Below are positions 1-9,876 of a stretch of 59,539 bases of DNA, in pieces. Each line of letters begins with the position of its first letter. Within the stretch, counting starts at the first letter, position 1. This DNA is from Pelagibacteraceae bacterium (GTDB lineage: Bacteria; Pseudomonadota; Alphaproteobacteria; Pelagibacterales; Pelagibacteraceae), in contig VTPD01000004.1 in assembly GCA_008638015.1 (NCBI GenBank), positions 1-59,539 of the forward strand, read 5' to 3'. Under the pieces are notes generated by a model. It did not search any database. It had not been told where the DNA came from and was given only the letters and a program-made list of their open reading frames with translations. Made by a program: the position numbers and the translations under genes.

Positions 1-425
1 TTTTCCATGCTCATTTTAATTAGTTCTTTTTTTGTAAAACCAGTATCTTCTTTTTGTAAATCTTCAGTTAATTTCTTTAATCTTTTAATAGAATTATTAA
101 TGGTGTTCCAATTAGTTAACATCCCACCAAGCCATCTATGATTAACAAAATAATTATTGGTTTCTTTTGCAACGTCAGCAATTAATTCTGATGCTTGTTT
201 TTTTGTAGAAACAAATAAAATCTTTCCTTTACTAGAGGCGCATTTGTGCATTTCTAGTAATGCTTTATTCAGCAATTCTAACGTTTGAGATAAATCAATT
301 ATATGTACTGAATTTTTTTCACCAAAAATAAATGGTTTCATTTTTGGATTCCATCTGAAAGTTTTATGGCCTAGATGAACGCCAGCTTCTAATAGGTCTT
401 TTATTGTAACACTTGGTATATTCAT
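1..425 (-). CDS. rpsB: 30S ribosomal protein S2 (N-terminal part, cut by window edge)
   Basis: This gene encodes ribosomal protein S2 of the small subunit. The visible 141 codons begin MNIPSVTIKDLLEAGVHLGH and continue through the family's RWNPKMKPFIFG and HRWLGGMLTNW segments, which are typical of the S2 N-terminal half. The ATG at 423-425 is chosen because the S2 family starts just before this motif. The gene runs off the left edge, so about the last 40 percent is unseen. It lies downstream of dnaE on the same strand but has its own promoter and a folded leader, so it is probably expressed separately. In alphaproteobacteria tsf usually follows rpsB; that part is outside the window. Confidence 0.97.
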   Translation of the reverse strand, partial: MNIPSVTIKDLLEAGVHLGHKTFRWNPKMKPFIFGEKNSVHIIDLSQTLELLNKALLEMHKCASSKGKILFVSTKKQASELIADVAKETNNYFVNHRWLGGMLTNWNTINNSIKRLKKLTEDLQKEDTGFTKKELIKMSME

Positions 426-430
426 ATTTT

Positions 431-503
431 TTTCCGGTTAATCCACCGAAGAAACTACCTTTGCAGGACCGGGGGCTTACGCCATTTTCTTCGTGCGAAA
501 TTT
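431..503 (-). promoter_or_regulatory. structured rpsB leader RNA with candidate pseudoknot
   Basis: The roughly 80-base leader in front of rpsB folds strongly for such AT-rich DNA. An 8-bp perfect stem pairs 486-493 with 447-454 (CGAAGAAA with TTTCTTCG). It encloses two small hairpins with GNRA loops: GGC-GTAA-GCC at 474-483 and CCT-GCAA-AGG at 458-467. A CCGGT segment at 468-472 between them can pair with ACCGG at 434-438, just before the start codon, giving a pseudoknot. An alternative local hairpin, CGGT with ACCG, competes for that last strand. Structured rpsB leaders are known in SAR11 and other alphaproteobacteria and are thought to bind S2 for autoregulation. The fold is read from the sequence; its function here is inferred. 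Confidence 0.8.
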
Positions 504-508
504 ACGCT

Positions 509-536
509 CTTATAAAAGAATGAAAAATTAAATCAA
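509..536 (-). promoter_or_regulatory. candidate sigma-70 promoter of rpsB
   Basis: Reading on the minus strand, a TTGATT -35 box (531-536) lies 16 bases from a TATAAG -10 box (509-514). This places the transcription start near 500-503, directly in front of the structured rpsB leader. The -35 box begins only five bases after the dnaE stop codon. The position and box quality fit a dedicated ribosomal-protein promoter; no experiment is implied. Confidence 0.6.
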
Positions 537-541
537 GACTA

Positions 542-3500
542 TTAATTAATTATTTTTGCTAAAAAGTCATATTTTTCAAGGTTTTTTAGCGATTCATTAT
601 CAATTTTTCTCTTATTCTTTAGTTTAAAAATATACTTATTATTTTTTGACACATAATCTAAAATTACTGAGGTATTGCCCTCCTTTATAAGATTTAATTT
701 TAATTCAGATAATTTAGCAATATTATCTACATTTATTGATACATCATTAATTTTTTTTTCTGAGATTTCCTCAATAGGAAAAATTCTAGAAACATTTGTT
801 CGCTCTATGCCTGTTTTTAAAGTTTCACGCTTAACATTAATTAAAAAAGATTTTCCTGGTTTCAATTTATCTCTATTTGTTACTAATAATTCTGAAAAAA
901 TAAAAAATTCAAACATTCTACTTAAATCACTAAACTTAACTATTGCAAATGGCATGCCTTTAGCAGTTTTTTTTTCTTGAATAGCCATAACAGTACCCGA
1001 CAACATACATTCTTTCAAATCAACATCCTCTATAAAGCTTTGGTAATTTTTAACATTATAACTTTCTAGTGTTTGCCTAAAATTTTTAAGAGGATGATCA
1101 CTTACGAAAAACCCTATTGACTCAAACTCTCTCTTAATTTTTTCAGATTGATCCCAATCATTTAATGAAGAAAAACTTATTTTAAATTCTTGATTTGTTG
1201 AAGTATCAAATAAATTAATTTGATTTAATTCATCAATTTCATCAAAATTTTTTGCTTGTTTAATAATTTCAGGAACATTTTCAAATAATTTTGCCCGATT
1301 TTTATCTAAACAATCAAAAGCTCCTGCTTTTACAAGACCTTCAAGTTGTAATTTATTTATATCTTTACTGTTAACCCTTCTTATAAAATCTTCTAATGAT
1401 AAAAATTTACCATTAGTTTCTCTTTCATTAATCACATTTGATATGGCTTCGTAACCAACTGCCTTGATAGCTGATAAAGCATAATAAATTGTATTTTCTT
1501 TTGGTAAAAAATCAGCAAATGAATTGTTTATACAAGGTGGGTAAACATTAATAGAAAGCCTTTTTAACTCCTCGTAATATTGATTTAGTTTATCAGTATT
1601 AGACATCTCCATGCTCATAGAAGCAGCAAAAAAACTCAAAGGATAATGAGTTTTTAAATATGCAGTTTGATAAGCAATTAGAGCATATGCTGCAGCATGA
1701 CTTTTATTAAATCCATACTGAGCAAATTTTTCAACAAGTTGAAATATATAAATAGCTTGATCTTTGGCTATGCCATTATTTACTGCACCCTCAATAAAAT
1801 CTTTCTTCTGCTTTTCCATTTCTGCAGATTTTTTCTTACCCATGGCTTTTCTTAAAATATCAGCTTTACCCGCTGAAAAACCTGACAAAACTTGAGCAAT
1901 CTGCATCACTTGCTCTTGGTAAATTATAACTCCATAAGTTTCTTTTAAAATGTGTTCTATTTTAGGATGAAGATACTCTGGAGTTTCAATTCCATGTTTT
2001 CGGTTATTGTAAGTTGGAATATTTTGCATGGGACCGGGTCTATATAAAGCAACCAAGGCAATAATATCTTCAAATTTATTTGGTTTCATTTGTTTTAAAA
2101 CCTCTCTCATACCAGTACTTTCTAATTGGAATATTCCCATAGTTTCACCGGTAGTTAAAAGCTCAAAAGTTTTTACGTCATCTAATGGAATTTTTTCTAT
2201 TTCTAAATTTTCATTGTTTTTTTTAATTAACTCTATTGTTTTTTTAATTACTGTAAGAGTTTTAAGACCCAGAAAATCAAATTTAACTAATCCTGCTTCC
2301 TCAGACCATTTCATATCAAATTGTGTTACGGGAATTGGAATGTTAGAATCATGATCTTTATATAAAGGAACAATCTCAGTTAAATCTTTATCACCAATAA
2401 CTATTCCTGCTGCGTGAGTTGCAATATTTCTATATAAACCCTCCAATTTAAGAGCAAGCTTAACCAATTTGTCTATTACCGGATCTTCTTTTTGTGCCTC
2501 TTGAATTCTCGGTTCCATTGCAACAGACTCAGCTAAAGACAAGGGTCTTGAAGGATCAAAAGGTATCATTTTTGAAAGTTGATCAACTCTACCGTACGGA
2601 AGACCTATTACTCTTCCAATATCACGTAATGCCATACGAGCTTGAAGTTTTCCGAAAGTAATAATTTGGGCAACTTTATTTACATATTTATCTTTCACAT
2701 AATTTATAACTTGGTCTCTGTCTTCTTGACAAAAATCTATATCAAAATCTGGCATTGAAATTCTATCTGGATTTAAAAATCTTTCAAAAATTAAACCAAA
2801 TTTAATTGGATCTAAATCTGTAATGGACAAACACCACGCAACTAGTGACCCTGCTCCAGAGCCTCTACCCGGACCTACTGGAATATTATTGTTTTTAGCC
2901 CATTTAATATAATCAGAAACTATTAAAAAATATCCAGAAAATTTCATTTTGGATATCATTAAAACTTCATAATTAAGTCTATCCTCATATTCTTTTGTAA
3001 TTTTTTTTATTTGATCATTGTCACTAATATTTTTTAAAACAAAATCTTTTAGTTTTATTTTTAGACCTTTTTCAGCCTCAGATTTTAACTCATCGTTTAC
3101 ATTTGATAATTCAGTGCTAAAATTTGGTAGCATGGGCTTGCTGCTTAAGGGTCTAAAATTACATCTTAATTTAAGACTATAATTATTTTCCAAGGCTTCA
3201 GGTAAATCTGCAAAAAGAGACTGCATTTCCTCATGAGATTTTAAATAGTGTTGATCAGAATATTTAAGACGTTTTGGATCATTTACATAGGTTTTTTGAC
3301 CAACACATACATAAGCATCATGCGCCTCATGCATATCTTGAGTTAGATAAAACACTTCGTGAGTAGCAATTAAAGGTATTGTAAATTTTTGACTTAATTC
3401 TAGTAATTTTAACTCTAAATTTTTCTCATGTTCTTCATTGTGTCGTTGTATTTCTATGTAAGCGTTACCTTTAAAAATATTTTCTATTTTTTGTAGTAAA

Positions 3501-3964
3501 AAGCTAACTTCTAATGAATTTCCACTTAATATTAATGAAGAAATTAATGATCTTGATCCACCAATTAAAATAATTAAACCTTCAGAATATTGAAATAACT
3601 TTTCAATGCTACAATGTGGATCTTCATTTTTTTCAATAGATAAGTAAGAATTAGAAGAAAGTTTTAAAAGATTCTTATAACCAACAGAATTTTTTGCAAT
3701 TAAAGAAATTTTTCCTATTTTTTCTAAATTATTATGAGAGAAAGAAAAATTTATTTGTGTTCCTATAATAGGCTGTGTTCCAGATTTTGAAATTTCTTGA
3801 GAAAACTCTAAGGCTCCACATAAATTTAAAGAATCTGAAATACCTACAGCTTCGATTTTTTTTTCCTTACAAAATTCACTTAGCTCATTAATTTTCAATG
3901 CCCCCTCGCAAATTGAATACTGAGTATGAATTTTAATATGATTGAAGTTATTTTTTAGATTCAT
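542..3964 (-). CDS. dnaE: DNA polymerase III alpha subunit
   Basis: This is the catalytic subunit of the replicative DNA polymerase. The 1140 aa length is normal for DnaE1. The N-terminal PHP domain starts near residue 10 with IHTQYSICEGAL, close to the family's H-x-x-YS-LLEGA pattern. The polymerase core carries PGRGSGAGSLVAW and the catalytic PDFDIDF motif at residues 405-411, with the third acidic site in TQFDMKW. The region HAAAYALIAYQTAYLK is also diagnostic. The C-terminal OB fold is present (MPFAIVKFSDLS). The gene overlaps lolD by one base (stop of lolD with start of dnaE) and is the last gene of the long minus-strand run before the rpsB promoter. Confidence 0.98.
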   Translation of the reverse strand: MNLKNNFNHIKIHTQYSICEGALKINELSEFCKEKKIEAVGISDSLNLCGALEFSQEISKSGTQPIIGTQINFSFSHNNLEKIGKISLIAKNSVGYKNLLKLSSNSYLSIEKNEDPHCSIEKLFQYSEGLIILIGGSRSLISSLILSGNSLEVSFLLQKIENIFKGNAYIEIQRHNEEHEKNLELKLLELSQKFTIPLIATHEVFYLTQDMHEAHDAYVCVGQKTYVNDPKRLKYSDQHYLKSHEEMQSLFADLPEALENNYSLKLRCNFRPLSSKPMLPNFSTELSNVNDELKSEAEKGLKIKLKDFVLKNISDNDQIKKITKEYEDRLNYEVLMISKMKFSGYFLIVSDYIKWAKNNNIPVGPGRGSGAGSLVAWCLSITDLDPIKFGLIFERFLNPDRISMPDFDIDFCQEDRDQVINYVKDKYVNKVAQIITFGKLQARMALRDIGRVIGLPYGRVDQLSKMIPFDPSRPLSLAESVAMEPRIQEAQKEDPVIDKLVKLALKLEGLYRNIATHAAGIVIGDKDLTEIVPLYKDHDSNIPIPVTQFDMKWSEEAGLVKFDFLGLKTLTVIKKTIELIKKNNENLEIEKIPLDDVKTFELLTTGETMGIFQLESTGMREVLKQMKPNKFEDIIALVALYRPGPMQNIPTYNNRKHGIETPEYLHPKIEHILKETYGVIIYQEQVMQIAQVLSGFSAGKADILRKAMGKKKSAEMEKQKKDFIEGAVNNGIAKDQAIYIFQLVEKFAQYGFNKSHAAAYALIAYQTAYLKTHYPLSFFAASMSMEMSNTDKLNQYYEELKRLSINVYPPCINNSFADFLPKENTIYYALSAIKAVGYEAISNVINERETNGKFLSLEDFIRRVNSKDINKLQLEGLVKAGAFDCLDKNRAKLFENVPEIIKQAKNFDEIDELNQINLFDTSTNQEFKISFSSLNDWDQSEKIKREFESIGFFVSDHPLKNFRQTLESYNVKNYQSFIEDVDLKECMLSGTVMAIQEKKTAKGMPFAIVKFSDLSRMFEFFIFSELLVTNRDKLKPGKSFLINVKRETLKTGIERTNVSRIFPIEEISEKKINDVSINVDNIAKLSELKLNLIKEGNTSVILDYVSKNNKYIFKLKNKRKIDNESLKNLEKYDFLAKIIN

Positions 3965-4644
3965 TAAGATTTATTGATAACATTGCCATCTGATAAAGTT
4001 AATCTTAAATCTGTTTTTTGAGCTAAATCTCTATTGTGAGTTGCAATAATTACAAGTCTGTTATTTTTTTTTAATTTAAACAAATAATTTAAAATCATAT
4101 TGGTATTTTTATGATCTAAATTTCCAGTAGGCTCGTCAGCAAATAATAATTTTGGATCATTAATTATTGCTCTTGCAATAGCTACACGTTGCTGTTCTCC
4201 TCCTGACATTTGATAAGGATAGTGATTCATTCTATTGGATAAGCCAAATTCTTTTAATAATTTTTCTGCTAATAAATAAGATTTATTTTTGTCGTTGCTT
4301 TTATTTAAATAAGCTAAGGCAATATTTTCGATAGCACTTAAATCAGAAATTAAATTATTATTTTGATAAACTATCGCTATATCATTTTTTCTTAAAGTTG
4401 TTTTTTCTTCATCGTTAGATTTTACTAAATCTTTATTATTAAAAATAATTTTACCAGTATCGGGGCTGTCTAATAAAGCTAATAAATGAAGTAGTGTACT
4501 TTTTCCAGATCCTGATGGACCTACAAGGCTAACTATTTTGTTATCTTCAAAATTTATATTTATGTTTTTTAAAACTGAAATTTTTTCATATCCATCTTTA
4601 AAACTTTTGCTTAGCTTATGGAGAGATAAAAAATACTTATTCAT
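3964..4644 (-). CDS. lolD: lipoprotein-releasing ABC transporter ATP-binding protein LolD
   Basis: LolD is the ATPase of the inner-membrane LolCDE complex, which extracts outer-membrane-directed lipoproteins from the membrane. At 226 aa it has the usual length. Walker A is GPSGSGKST at residues 42-50, the ABC signature MSGGEQQ is near 146-152, and Walker B LLFADEP is at 166-172. The family is shared with MacB/FtsE-type ATPases, but the eight-base overlap with the downstream end of lolC makes LolD the best call. The product acts at the cytoplasmic face of the inner membrane. Confidence 0.92.
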   Translation of the reverse strand: MNKYFLSLHKLSKSFKDGYEKISVLKNININFEDNKIVSLVGPSGSGKSTLLHLLALLDSPDTGKIIFNNKDLVKSNDEEKTTLRKNDIAIVYQNNNLISDLSAIENIALAYLNKSNDKNKSYLLAEKLLKEFGLSNRMNHYPYQMSGGEQQRVAIARAIINDPKLLFADEPTGNLDHKNTNMILNYLFKLKKNNRLVIIATHNRDLAQKTDLRLTLSDGNVINKS

Positions 4645-5872
4645 ATTTTAAAGATTCTATTGGATTAACTTTTGAGGCTTTGATTGAAGGATAAATCGAA
4701 GCTAAAAATGTAATAAATAAAGAAACTAATGATATTACAAGTATAGTAGGCCAATGTATTTCCGATGGCATTTGACTTAAAAAATAAATTTCAGCTGGAA
4801 AAATTTCAATATTAAAGGCGGAACTCAAAAATAATCTTATATTTTCTACATAGTAGGAAAAAAGAACTCCAAGAAAAACACCAAATATCGTTCCTGCTGC
4901 TCCTATAGTAGAGCCCGTAATAAAAAAAATCTTATTAATTGAATAGCTTGAAAAACCAAGAGTTTTTAATATCGCAACTTCTTTAGTTTTATTTTTTACC
5001 AAAATGGTTAATCCAGAAATAATATTAAAAGAAGCTACTATTATGATTAATGTTAAAATTATAAACATGACATTTCTTTCAACCAATAAAGCGTCATAAA
5101 AAGATTTATTGTTATCAATCCAGGAAAAAACTTGGAAAGCTTCATTAGATAAACTATTTTTTACTACCTCGGCTTGATTAGGATTCTCTAATCTTATTTC
5201 AATATTTTTATCTTTGACATAACCTGAAAGAAAATTTTCTGAAGTGGAAATGTCAAAAATTATATAATTATTATCAAACTCATAAATACCACTCTTATAA
5301 ACAGATCCCACTTTAAAGGTGTATTGTTCAGGTAAATTTCCAAGAGGTGTGCTTTCTTTTTTACTAGAAAGAATTGTTATTTCATTATCAACCCATACAC
5401 CCAATTGTTCAGCCAGGTTAGATCCAATAGAAATATAACTGTTACCAAATTTGCCAATATTGCCATCTATTATTTTTTTATTAATTAATTGATCATTTAA
5501 AAAATCTTTTTTATTCAAGCCTCTTAAAACAACACCCTTATTAGCATTGTTTGTAATAACCAAGCTTTGAATAGAATATGTTAAATTTACACTTTTACTT
5601 TGAATATTTTTATTTTTAAGAAGTTTGGAAATTTTATTTTTTGTAACATCGTAATCTATAAATTGATAAACTGAAATATGTGGTTGAAATAATAATAATT
5701 TATTAATTAATTCTGATCGAAAACCATTCATTACAGACATCACAATAATCAATGTTGCTACACCTAATCCAATTCCTAAAAATGAAAAAATTGAAATTAC
5801 CTTTAAGACTCCCTCTTTCCTTTTTGGCTTAAGGTACCTTTTGATAATTAAAAACTCAGCTGGACTAATCAA
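4637..5872 (-). CDS. lolC: lipoprotein-releasing system membrane protein LolC/LolE
   Basis: This is the permease partner of LolD. It has an N-terminal transmembrane segment in [20 protein letters not shown], a large periplasmic domain, and three C-terminal transmembrane segments typical of the FtsX/LolC fold. The [12 protein letters not shown] segment is characteristic. The start is TTG (5870-5872), overlapping the proS stop as TTGA; it is preferred because the protein then begins [13 protein letters not shown] like other family members, and no ATG lies near. Only one permease gene is present, as is usual in alphaproteobacteria, so a homodimer probably replaces LolC plus LolE. Confidence 0.92.
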   Translation of the reverse strand: MISPAEFLIIKRYLKPKRKEGVLKVISIFSFLGIGLGVATLIIVMSVMNGFRSELINKLLLFQPHISVYQFIDYDVTKNKISKLLKNKNIQSKSVNLTYSIQSLVITNNANKGVVLRGLNKKDFLNDQLINKKIIDGNIGKFGNSYISIGSNLAEQLGVWVDNEITILSSKKESTPLGNLPEQYTFKVGSVYKSGIYEFDNNYIIFDISTSENFLSGYVKDKNIEIRLENPNQAEVVKNSLSNEAFQVFSWIDNNKSFYDALLVERNVMFIILTLIIIVASFNIISGLTILVKNKTKEVAILKTLGFSSYSINKIFFITGSTIGAAGTIFGVFLGVLFSYYVENIRLFLSSAFNIEIFPAEIYFLSQMPSEIHWPTILVISLVSLFITFLASIYPSIKASKVNPIESLKYE

Positions 5873-7194
5873 TTTAAATATAAATTTTCTATTTTTTTTA
5901 CCAATTCATCTAGCGAAAGATTAATTTTATCGCTTGTGATTTCTTTAAATTCGTATTCATTTTCAGCTTGTTTGGAGCCAATAATGACTTGATAAGGAAT
6001 TCCTATTAAATCAAAATTCTTAAACTTACTTGCTGGACTTTCGTCTGTATCATCTAGTAGCACTTCAATTTTTTTTTCATTTAGCAAATGATATAATTTA
6101 TCTGCTTTCTTTTTACAGATTTCATCATTTTTTTTACCTAAATTAATAATTGCTACTTGAAAAGGAGTTACTGACTTTGGCCATTTCATTACATTATTAT
6201 TATAATTAGCTTCGATGATAGCTCCTACTAGTCTAGATACACCAATTCCATAAGATCCCATTTGAACTGTCGTGTTAGTTCCAGTGCTAGAATTAACCAT
6301 TGCATTCATTGGTTTAGAATACTTATCACCAAAATGAAAAATATGACCAACTTCTATACCTCTTGTAATTAATTGATCTTCTTTTTTAACTTTTTTATCA
6401 AATTCTACTTGATCAAATTTTTCATCGGTCGCAGAATAAAAACTTGCATAAGTATCAACCATTGATTTCAAGCTTTCTTTATCATTTTTAAAGTCACTAA
6501 TTTTTAAATCTAATAACTTTTTATTTGTATAAATTTGGCTTTCACCTGTTTCAGCTAAAATAATAAATTCATGAGATAGATCTCCACCAATTGGTCCTGT
6601 ATCAGCTACCATGGGTAGTGCTTTTAACTCAAGTCTTTCAAATGTACGTAGATATGCATAAAACATTTTATTATAAGAGTGATTGGATTCTTCCTTGGTT
6701 AGATCAAACGAATAACTATCTTTCATTAAAAATTCTCTACATCTCATAATTCCAAATCTTGGTCTAATTTCATCTCTAAATTTCCACTGTATGTGATAAA
6801 GAATTAATGGAAGTGACTTGTAAGATTTAACGTTGTCTCTAAAAATTTGAGTGATAAGCTCTTCATTGGTTGGTCCATACAATAATTCCCTGTCTTGCCT
6901 GTCTTTAATTCGTAACATTTCAAGACCATAGCCATCATATCTGCCACTTTCTTTCCATAAATCCGCAGATTGAATCGTTGGCATCAACATCTCTTGCGCA
7001 CCAGCAAAGTCCTGCTCTTCTCTAACGATTTGTTCTATTTTTTTTAACACCCTAAAACCTAATGGTAGCCAAGAATAAATTCCTGCTGCTGACTGCCTAA
7101 TCATCCCAGATCGGATCATCAATTGATGTGACTTTATTTTTGCATCCGTAGGAATATCTTTTACTATTGGCAGGAATAATTCTGATAATTTCAT
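5869..7194 (-). CDS. proS: prolyl-tRNA synthetase, short alphaproteobacterial type
   Basis: This enzyme charges tRNA-Pro with proline in the cytoplasm. At 441 aa it is the short class II form that lacks the editing insertion present in the roughly 570 aa enzyme of E. coli. Visible motifs are GPTNEE at 107-112, motif 2 beginning [10 protein letters not shown] near 139, and motif 3 in [10 protein letters not shown]. The anticodon-binding domain fills the C-terminal third. The ATG overlaps the stop of the preceding DUF1467 gene as ATGA, and its own stop overlaps the lolC start. Lack of the insertion means mischarged Ala-tRNA-Pro, if corrected at all, must be cleared by a separate protein not seen here. 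Confidence 0.97.
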   Translation of the reverse strand: MKLSELFLPIVKDIPTDAKIKSHQLMIRSGMIRQSAAGIYSWLPLGFRVLKKIEQIVREEQDFAGAQEMLMPTIQSADLWKESGRYDGYGLEMLRIKDRQDRELLYGPTNEELITQIFRDNVKSYKSLPLILYHIQWKFRDEIRPRFGIMRCREFLMKDSYSFDLTKEESNHSYNKMFYAYLRTFERLELKALPMVADTGPIGGDLSHEFIILAETGESQIYTNKKLLDLKISDFKNDKESLKSMVDTYASFYSATDEKFDQVEFDKKVKKEDQLITRGIEVGHIFHFGDKYSKPMNAMVNSSTGTNTTVQMGSYGIGVSRLVGAIIEANYNNNVMKWPKSVTPFQVAIINLGKKNDEICKKKADKLYHLLNEKKIEVLLDDTDESPASKFKNFDLIGIPYQVIIGSKQAENEYEFKEITSDKINLSLDELVKKIENLYLN

Positions 7195-7448
7195 AATTTT
7201 GAAAAGAATTCTCTTAAATTTATAATTTCAAAATATGACAAAAGATAAATAATCGCAAATATAAATACAGAGATAGCAGTAGTAATAATAAATTTTCTAT
7301 ACATTTGAGGATTAGAAGGAGCCCCCGGATCCGTTCCTGGTGTAATAGATTGCTGCTCTAATTGACTTTTGATTTTTAATGGAAGAATCATAAAAAAAAT
7401 AACCATCCATAAAATTACAAAAATTACTAAACTTCCCATTAAAGACAT
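7191..7448 (-). CDS. DUF1467 family small membrane protein
   Basis: This is an 85 aa protein with two transmembrane segments, roughly residues 4-24 and 51-70, separated by a short loop with a [15 protein letters not shown] segment. The PLKIKSQ stretch after the first helix and the PGTDPGAP segment match the DUF1467 family, which is found mainly in alphaproteobacteria next to proS. Function is unknown. It overlaps the proS start by four bases, so the two are probably translationally coupled, and it follows rnj after five bases. Confidence 0.8.
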   Translation of the reverse strand: MSLMGSLVIFVILWMVIFFMILPLKIKSQLEQQSITPGTDPGAPSNPQMYRKFIITTAISVFIFAIIYLLSYFEIINLREFFSKL

Positions 7449-7453
7449 ACTTA

Positions 7454-9121
7454 TTATACTCTTATTAATGTGATGTTTGTGTAAGGTCTTTTTCTGGTCT
7501 TGCTATAAATTATTTTTTTCAAATTAGACTTGAGAGCATCAATCAGATTTTTTTCATGTTTTTTATTATTTAAGGAGTAGGCTTTGCTAGTTTTTAAAAT
7601 TTCGTCCTCCATCTCATAAAAACACTCATCTAATTCTTCGTCATTAAATGGCAGGCCTCTAATATTAATAATTGGATTTCTATCTAAATTACCCTTTTTA
7701 GATATGATTAAAGTTACATCCATCAAACCATTATGAGCAATATTTTTTCTGTCTTTTAAAAATCTAGACTGGTCATCGATAACTCTGTTACCATCAACAT
7801 ATAATTTTCCGTTATGAACTTTATCAATAATTTTCGGTTCACCGGGAGCAATTCTAATCATGTCACCATTTTCAATCAACATTGGTTGGGGAACACCTAA
7901 AGACGTTGCAAAGTCATAATGCTCTTTCATGTGTCGATGCTCTCCATGTACTGGTATTGAAATTTTGGGTTTAATCCATTCATACATATCTCTCATTTCA
8001 TCTCTCCCTGGATGTCCTGAGACATGAATAAATGCATTCTCTTCTGATATAACATTGATATTATTTTTTACTAATTGGTTGTGAATTTTAAAAAGTTTTT
8101 TTTCATTTCCTGGAATAATACGAGAAGAAAAAATTACCGTATCTCCTTCATCTAGATAAACATCTGGATGTTCTTGATTCACTATTCTATTCATTGCACC
8201 AAGAGGCTCTCCTTGACTTCCGGTACATAAATAAACAATTTTATCTCTTGGTATTTTTTTTGCATCTCTTGGATCAAGCGGCGGTTTAATATTTTGCAAA
8301 TAACCACACTCTCTTGCAGTGTTATAAATTCTATGCATAGATCTTCCAACTAACGAAAGATGTCTTCCAACTTTTTCTGCACATTTAAAAACAGTTTCCA
8401 TTCTTGCTACATTAGATGCGAAAGTTGTAACAATAATTTTTTTTTTTATATTTTCAAAAACAGTAAGCATACTTTCACGAACATCTTTTTCTGAACCAGA
8501 CCTGCCTTCAGTGAAAATATTTGTAGAATCACAGATCATTGCTAATACGCCTTGCTTGCCAATCTCTTTAAGCTTAATCTCATCCATCTGTTTTCCAATT
8601 AATGGATCTGTGTCACATTTCCAATCACCTGTATGCAATAAGGTGCCATGCGGAGTTTTTATCTGTAGAGCGTTTGGCTCTAAAATTGAATGTGTTAAGG
8701 TTACGTAGTTGATATCAAAAGGACCAATTTTAACATTTCCATTCAATTCAATAATTTTTAAATGACTTCCAATATTAATTTTTTTTTCTCTAAATTTTTC
8801 TTTTATTAAAGTAGCAGTAAAAGGAGTTGCGTATATTGGGCATTCTAAGGATGGCCACAAGAGTGCAATTGCTCCAATGTGATCTTCATGGGCATGAGTA
8901 AGTAATATTCCAAGCAAATCATCTTTTCTTTGTAGAATAAAATCAGGATCGGGAACCATTAAATCTATCCCTGGAACAGAGTCATCAACAAACCCAACTC
9001 CAATATCGATAATTATCCACTGATGATTATTTTTTTCACCATAGCCATATAGGTTCATATTCATACCAATTTCACCGGAACCACCTAATGGGCAAAAGAT
9101 TAATTCGTTATTATTTTTCAT
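7454..9121 (-). CDS. rnj: ribonuclease J
   Basis: RNase J is a 5'-3' exonuclease and endonuclease in RNA maturation and decay. The 555 aa protein has a metallo-beta-lactamase core with THAHEDH at 75-81, giving the H-x-H-x-D-H zinc ligands, followed by a beta-CASP insertion and the conserved VSGHPGRDEMRDMYEW and IPVHGEHRHMKEH segments. A C-terminal RNase J domain follows. The start ATG shares one base with the coaX stop (TAATG). In alphaproteobacteria rnj commonly sits between coaX and proS, as here. The genome therefore has both RNase J and an RNase E/G (44676-46622). Confidence 0.96.
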   Translation of the reverse strand: MKNNNELIFCPLGGSGEIGMNMNLYGYGEKNNHQWIIIDIGVGFVDDSVPGIDLMVPDPDFILQRKDDLLGILLTHAHEDHIGAIALLWPSLECPIYATPFTATLIKEKFREKKINIGSHLKIIELNGNVKIGPFDINYVTLTHSILEPNALQIKTPHGTLLHTGDWKCDTDPLIGKQMDEIKLKEIGKQGVLAMICDSTNIFTEGRSGSEKDVRESMLTVFENIKKKIIVTTFASNVARMETVFKCAEKVGRHLSLVGRSMHRIYNTARECGYLQNIKPPLDPRDAKKIPRDKIVYLCTGSQGEPLGAMNRIVNQEHPDVYLDEGDTVIFSSRIIPGNEKKLFKIHNQLVKNNINVISEENAFIHVSGHPGRDEMRDMYEWIKPKISIPVHGEHRHMKEHYDFATSLGVPQPMLIENGDMIRIAPGEPKIIDKVHNGKLYVDGNRVIDDQSRFLKDRKNIAHNGLMDVTLIISKKGNLDRNPIINIRGLPFNDEELDECFYEMEDEILKTSKAYSLNNKKHEKNLIDALKSNLKKIIYSKTRKRPYTNITLIRV

Positions 9122-9876
9122 TATTTAAATAAATGTTTATTAAAATTAATTAATTCCAACACACCCTGTAAGGTTATATTTTTATTAATAGATGCTTTAT
9201 GAACTAAAGAATTTGAAAAAATAGTAGATAATCCACCTGTGAGAATCACTTTATATTTTTTTTTAGTGGTTGATATGATTTTATTAATTATTTGATTAAT
9301 CATACCAATATAACCCCAATAAATTCCAGAATTGATAGCTGAGATAGTATCTTTGCCTATAACTTGGTTTGTTTTCTTTAAACTAATTAAAGGCAGTTTT
9401 TCAGTAAATTGATTTAATGTTTTTAAAGTTAATTTTATTCCTGGCGTAATCAGGCCACCGAGATAAAAACCCTTTTTAGACAAAATATCAAAAGTAGTGG
9501 CTGTTCCAAAATCAACAATAATACAATTAGTTTTGTAAAGAGCGTATGCAGCTATTGAATTAGCAATTCTATCTGAACCTACCTGGTTTGGTTTTGTAAC
9601 TTTTAACTTAATAGGTTTTTTAAAAACTTTATCTAGTATTTCATAACAAGGAATTTTTTTTCTTTGCAAAAAAACTTTAAGTTTATTTGACACATTAGGA
9701 ACAACTGAAGTTACAACTACATACTTAATATTTTTTCTTAATATAAAATTTTTAAATTTTTGATTTTTTAAAATATTACTTGTGTTGAAAGACTTGTAGT
9801 TTTTTATTTTTTTAGAATTTAAATTACATAATGTAAATTTAGAATGAGTATTCCCAAGGTCACCAATTAAAAACAT
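9121..9876 (-). CDS. coaX: type III pantothenate kinase
   Basis: CoaX phosphorylates pantothenate in the first step of coenzyme A synthesis. The 251 aa length fits. Type III markers are visible: the phosphate-binding GDLGNTHSK at 5-13, GSDRIAN at 100-106, and DFGTATTFD at 122-130, followed by GGLITPGIKLT. The enzyme belongs to the ASKHA fold. The gene overlaps the end of birA by ten bases and its stop touches the rnj start. The birA-coaX-rnj order is common in alphaproteobacteria after nuoN. Confidence 0.94.
   Translation of the reverse strand: MFLIGDLGNTHSKFTLCNLNSKKIKNYKSFNTSNILKNQKFKNFILRKNIKYVVVTSVVPNVSNKLKVFLQRKKIPCYEILDKVFKKPIKLKVTKPNQVGSDRIANSIAAYALYKTNCIIVDFGTATTFDILSKKGFYLGGLITPGIKLTLKTLNQFTEKLPLISLKKTNQVIGKDTISAINSGIYWGYIGMINQIINKIISTTKKKYKVILTGGLSTIFSNSLVHKASINKNITLQGVLELINFNKHLFK

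Noticed and set aside
675-980. Opposite-strand open frames inside dnaE, nuo, sufS, aspS and other genes.
   Set aside because: They lie in other frames of clearly recognised genes and show no protein-family features.
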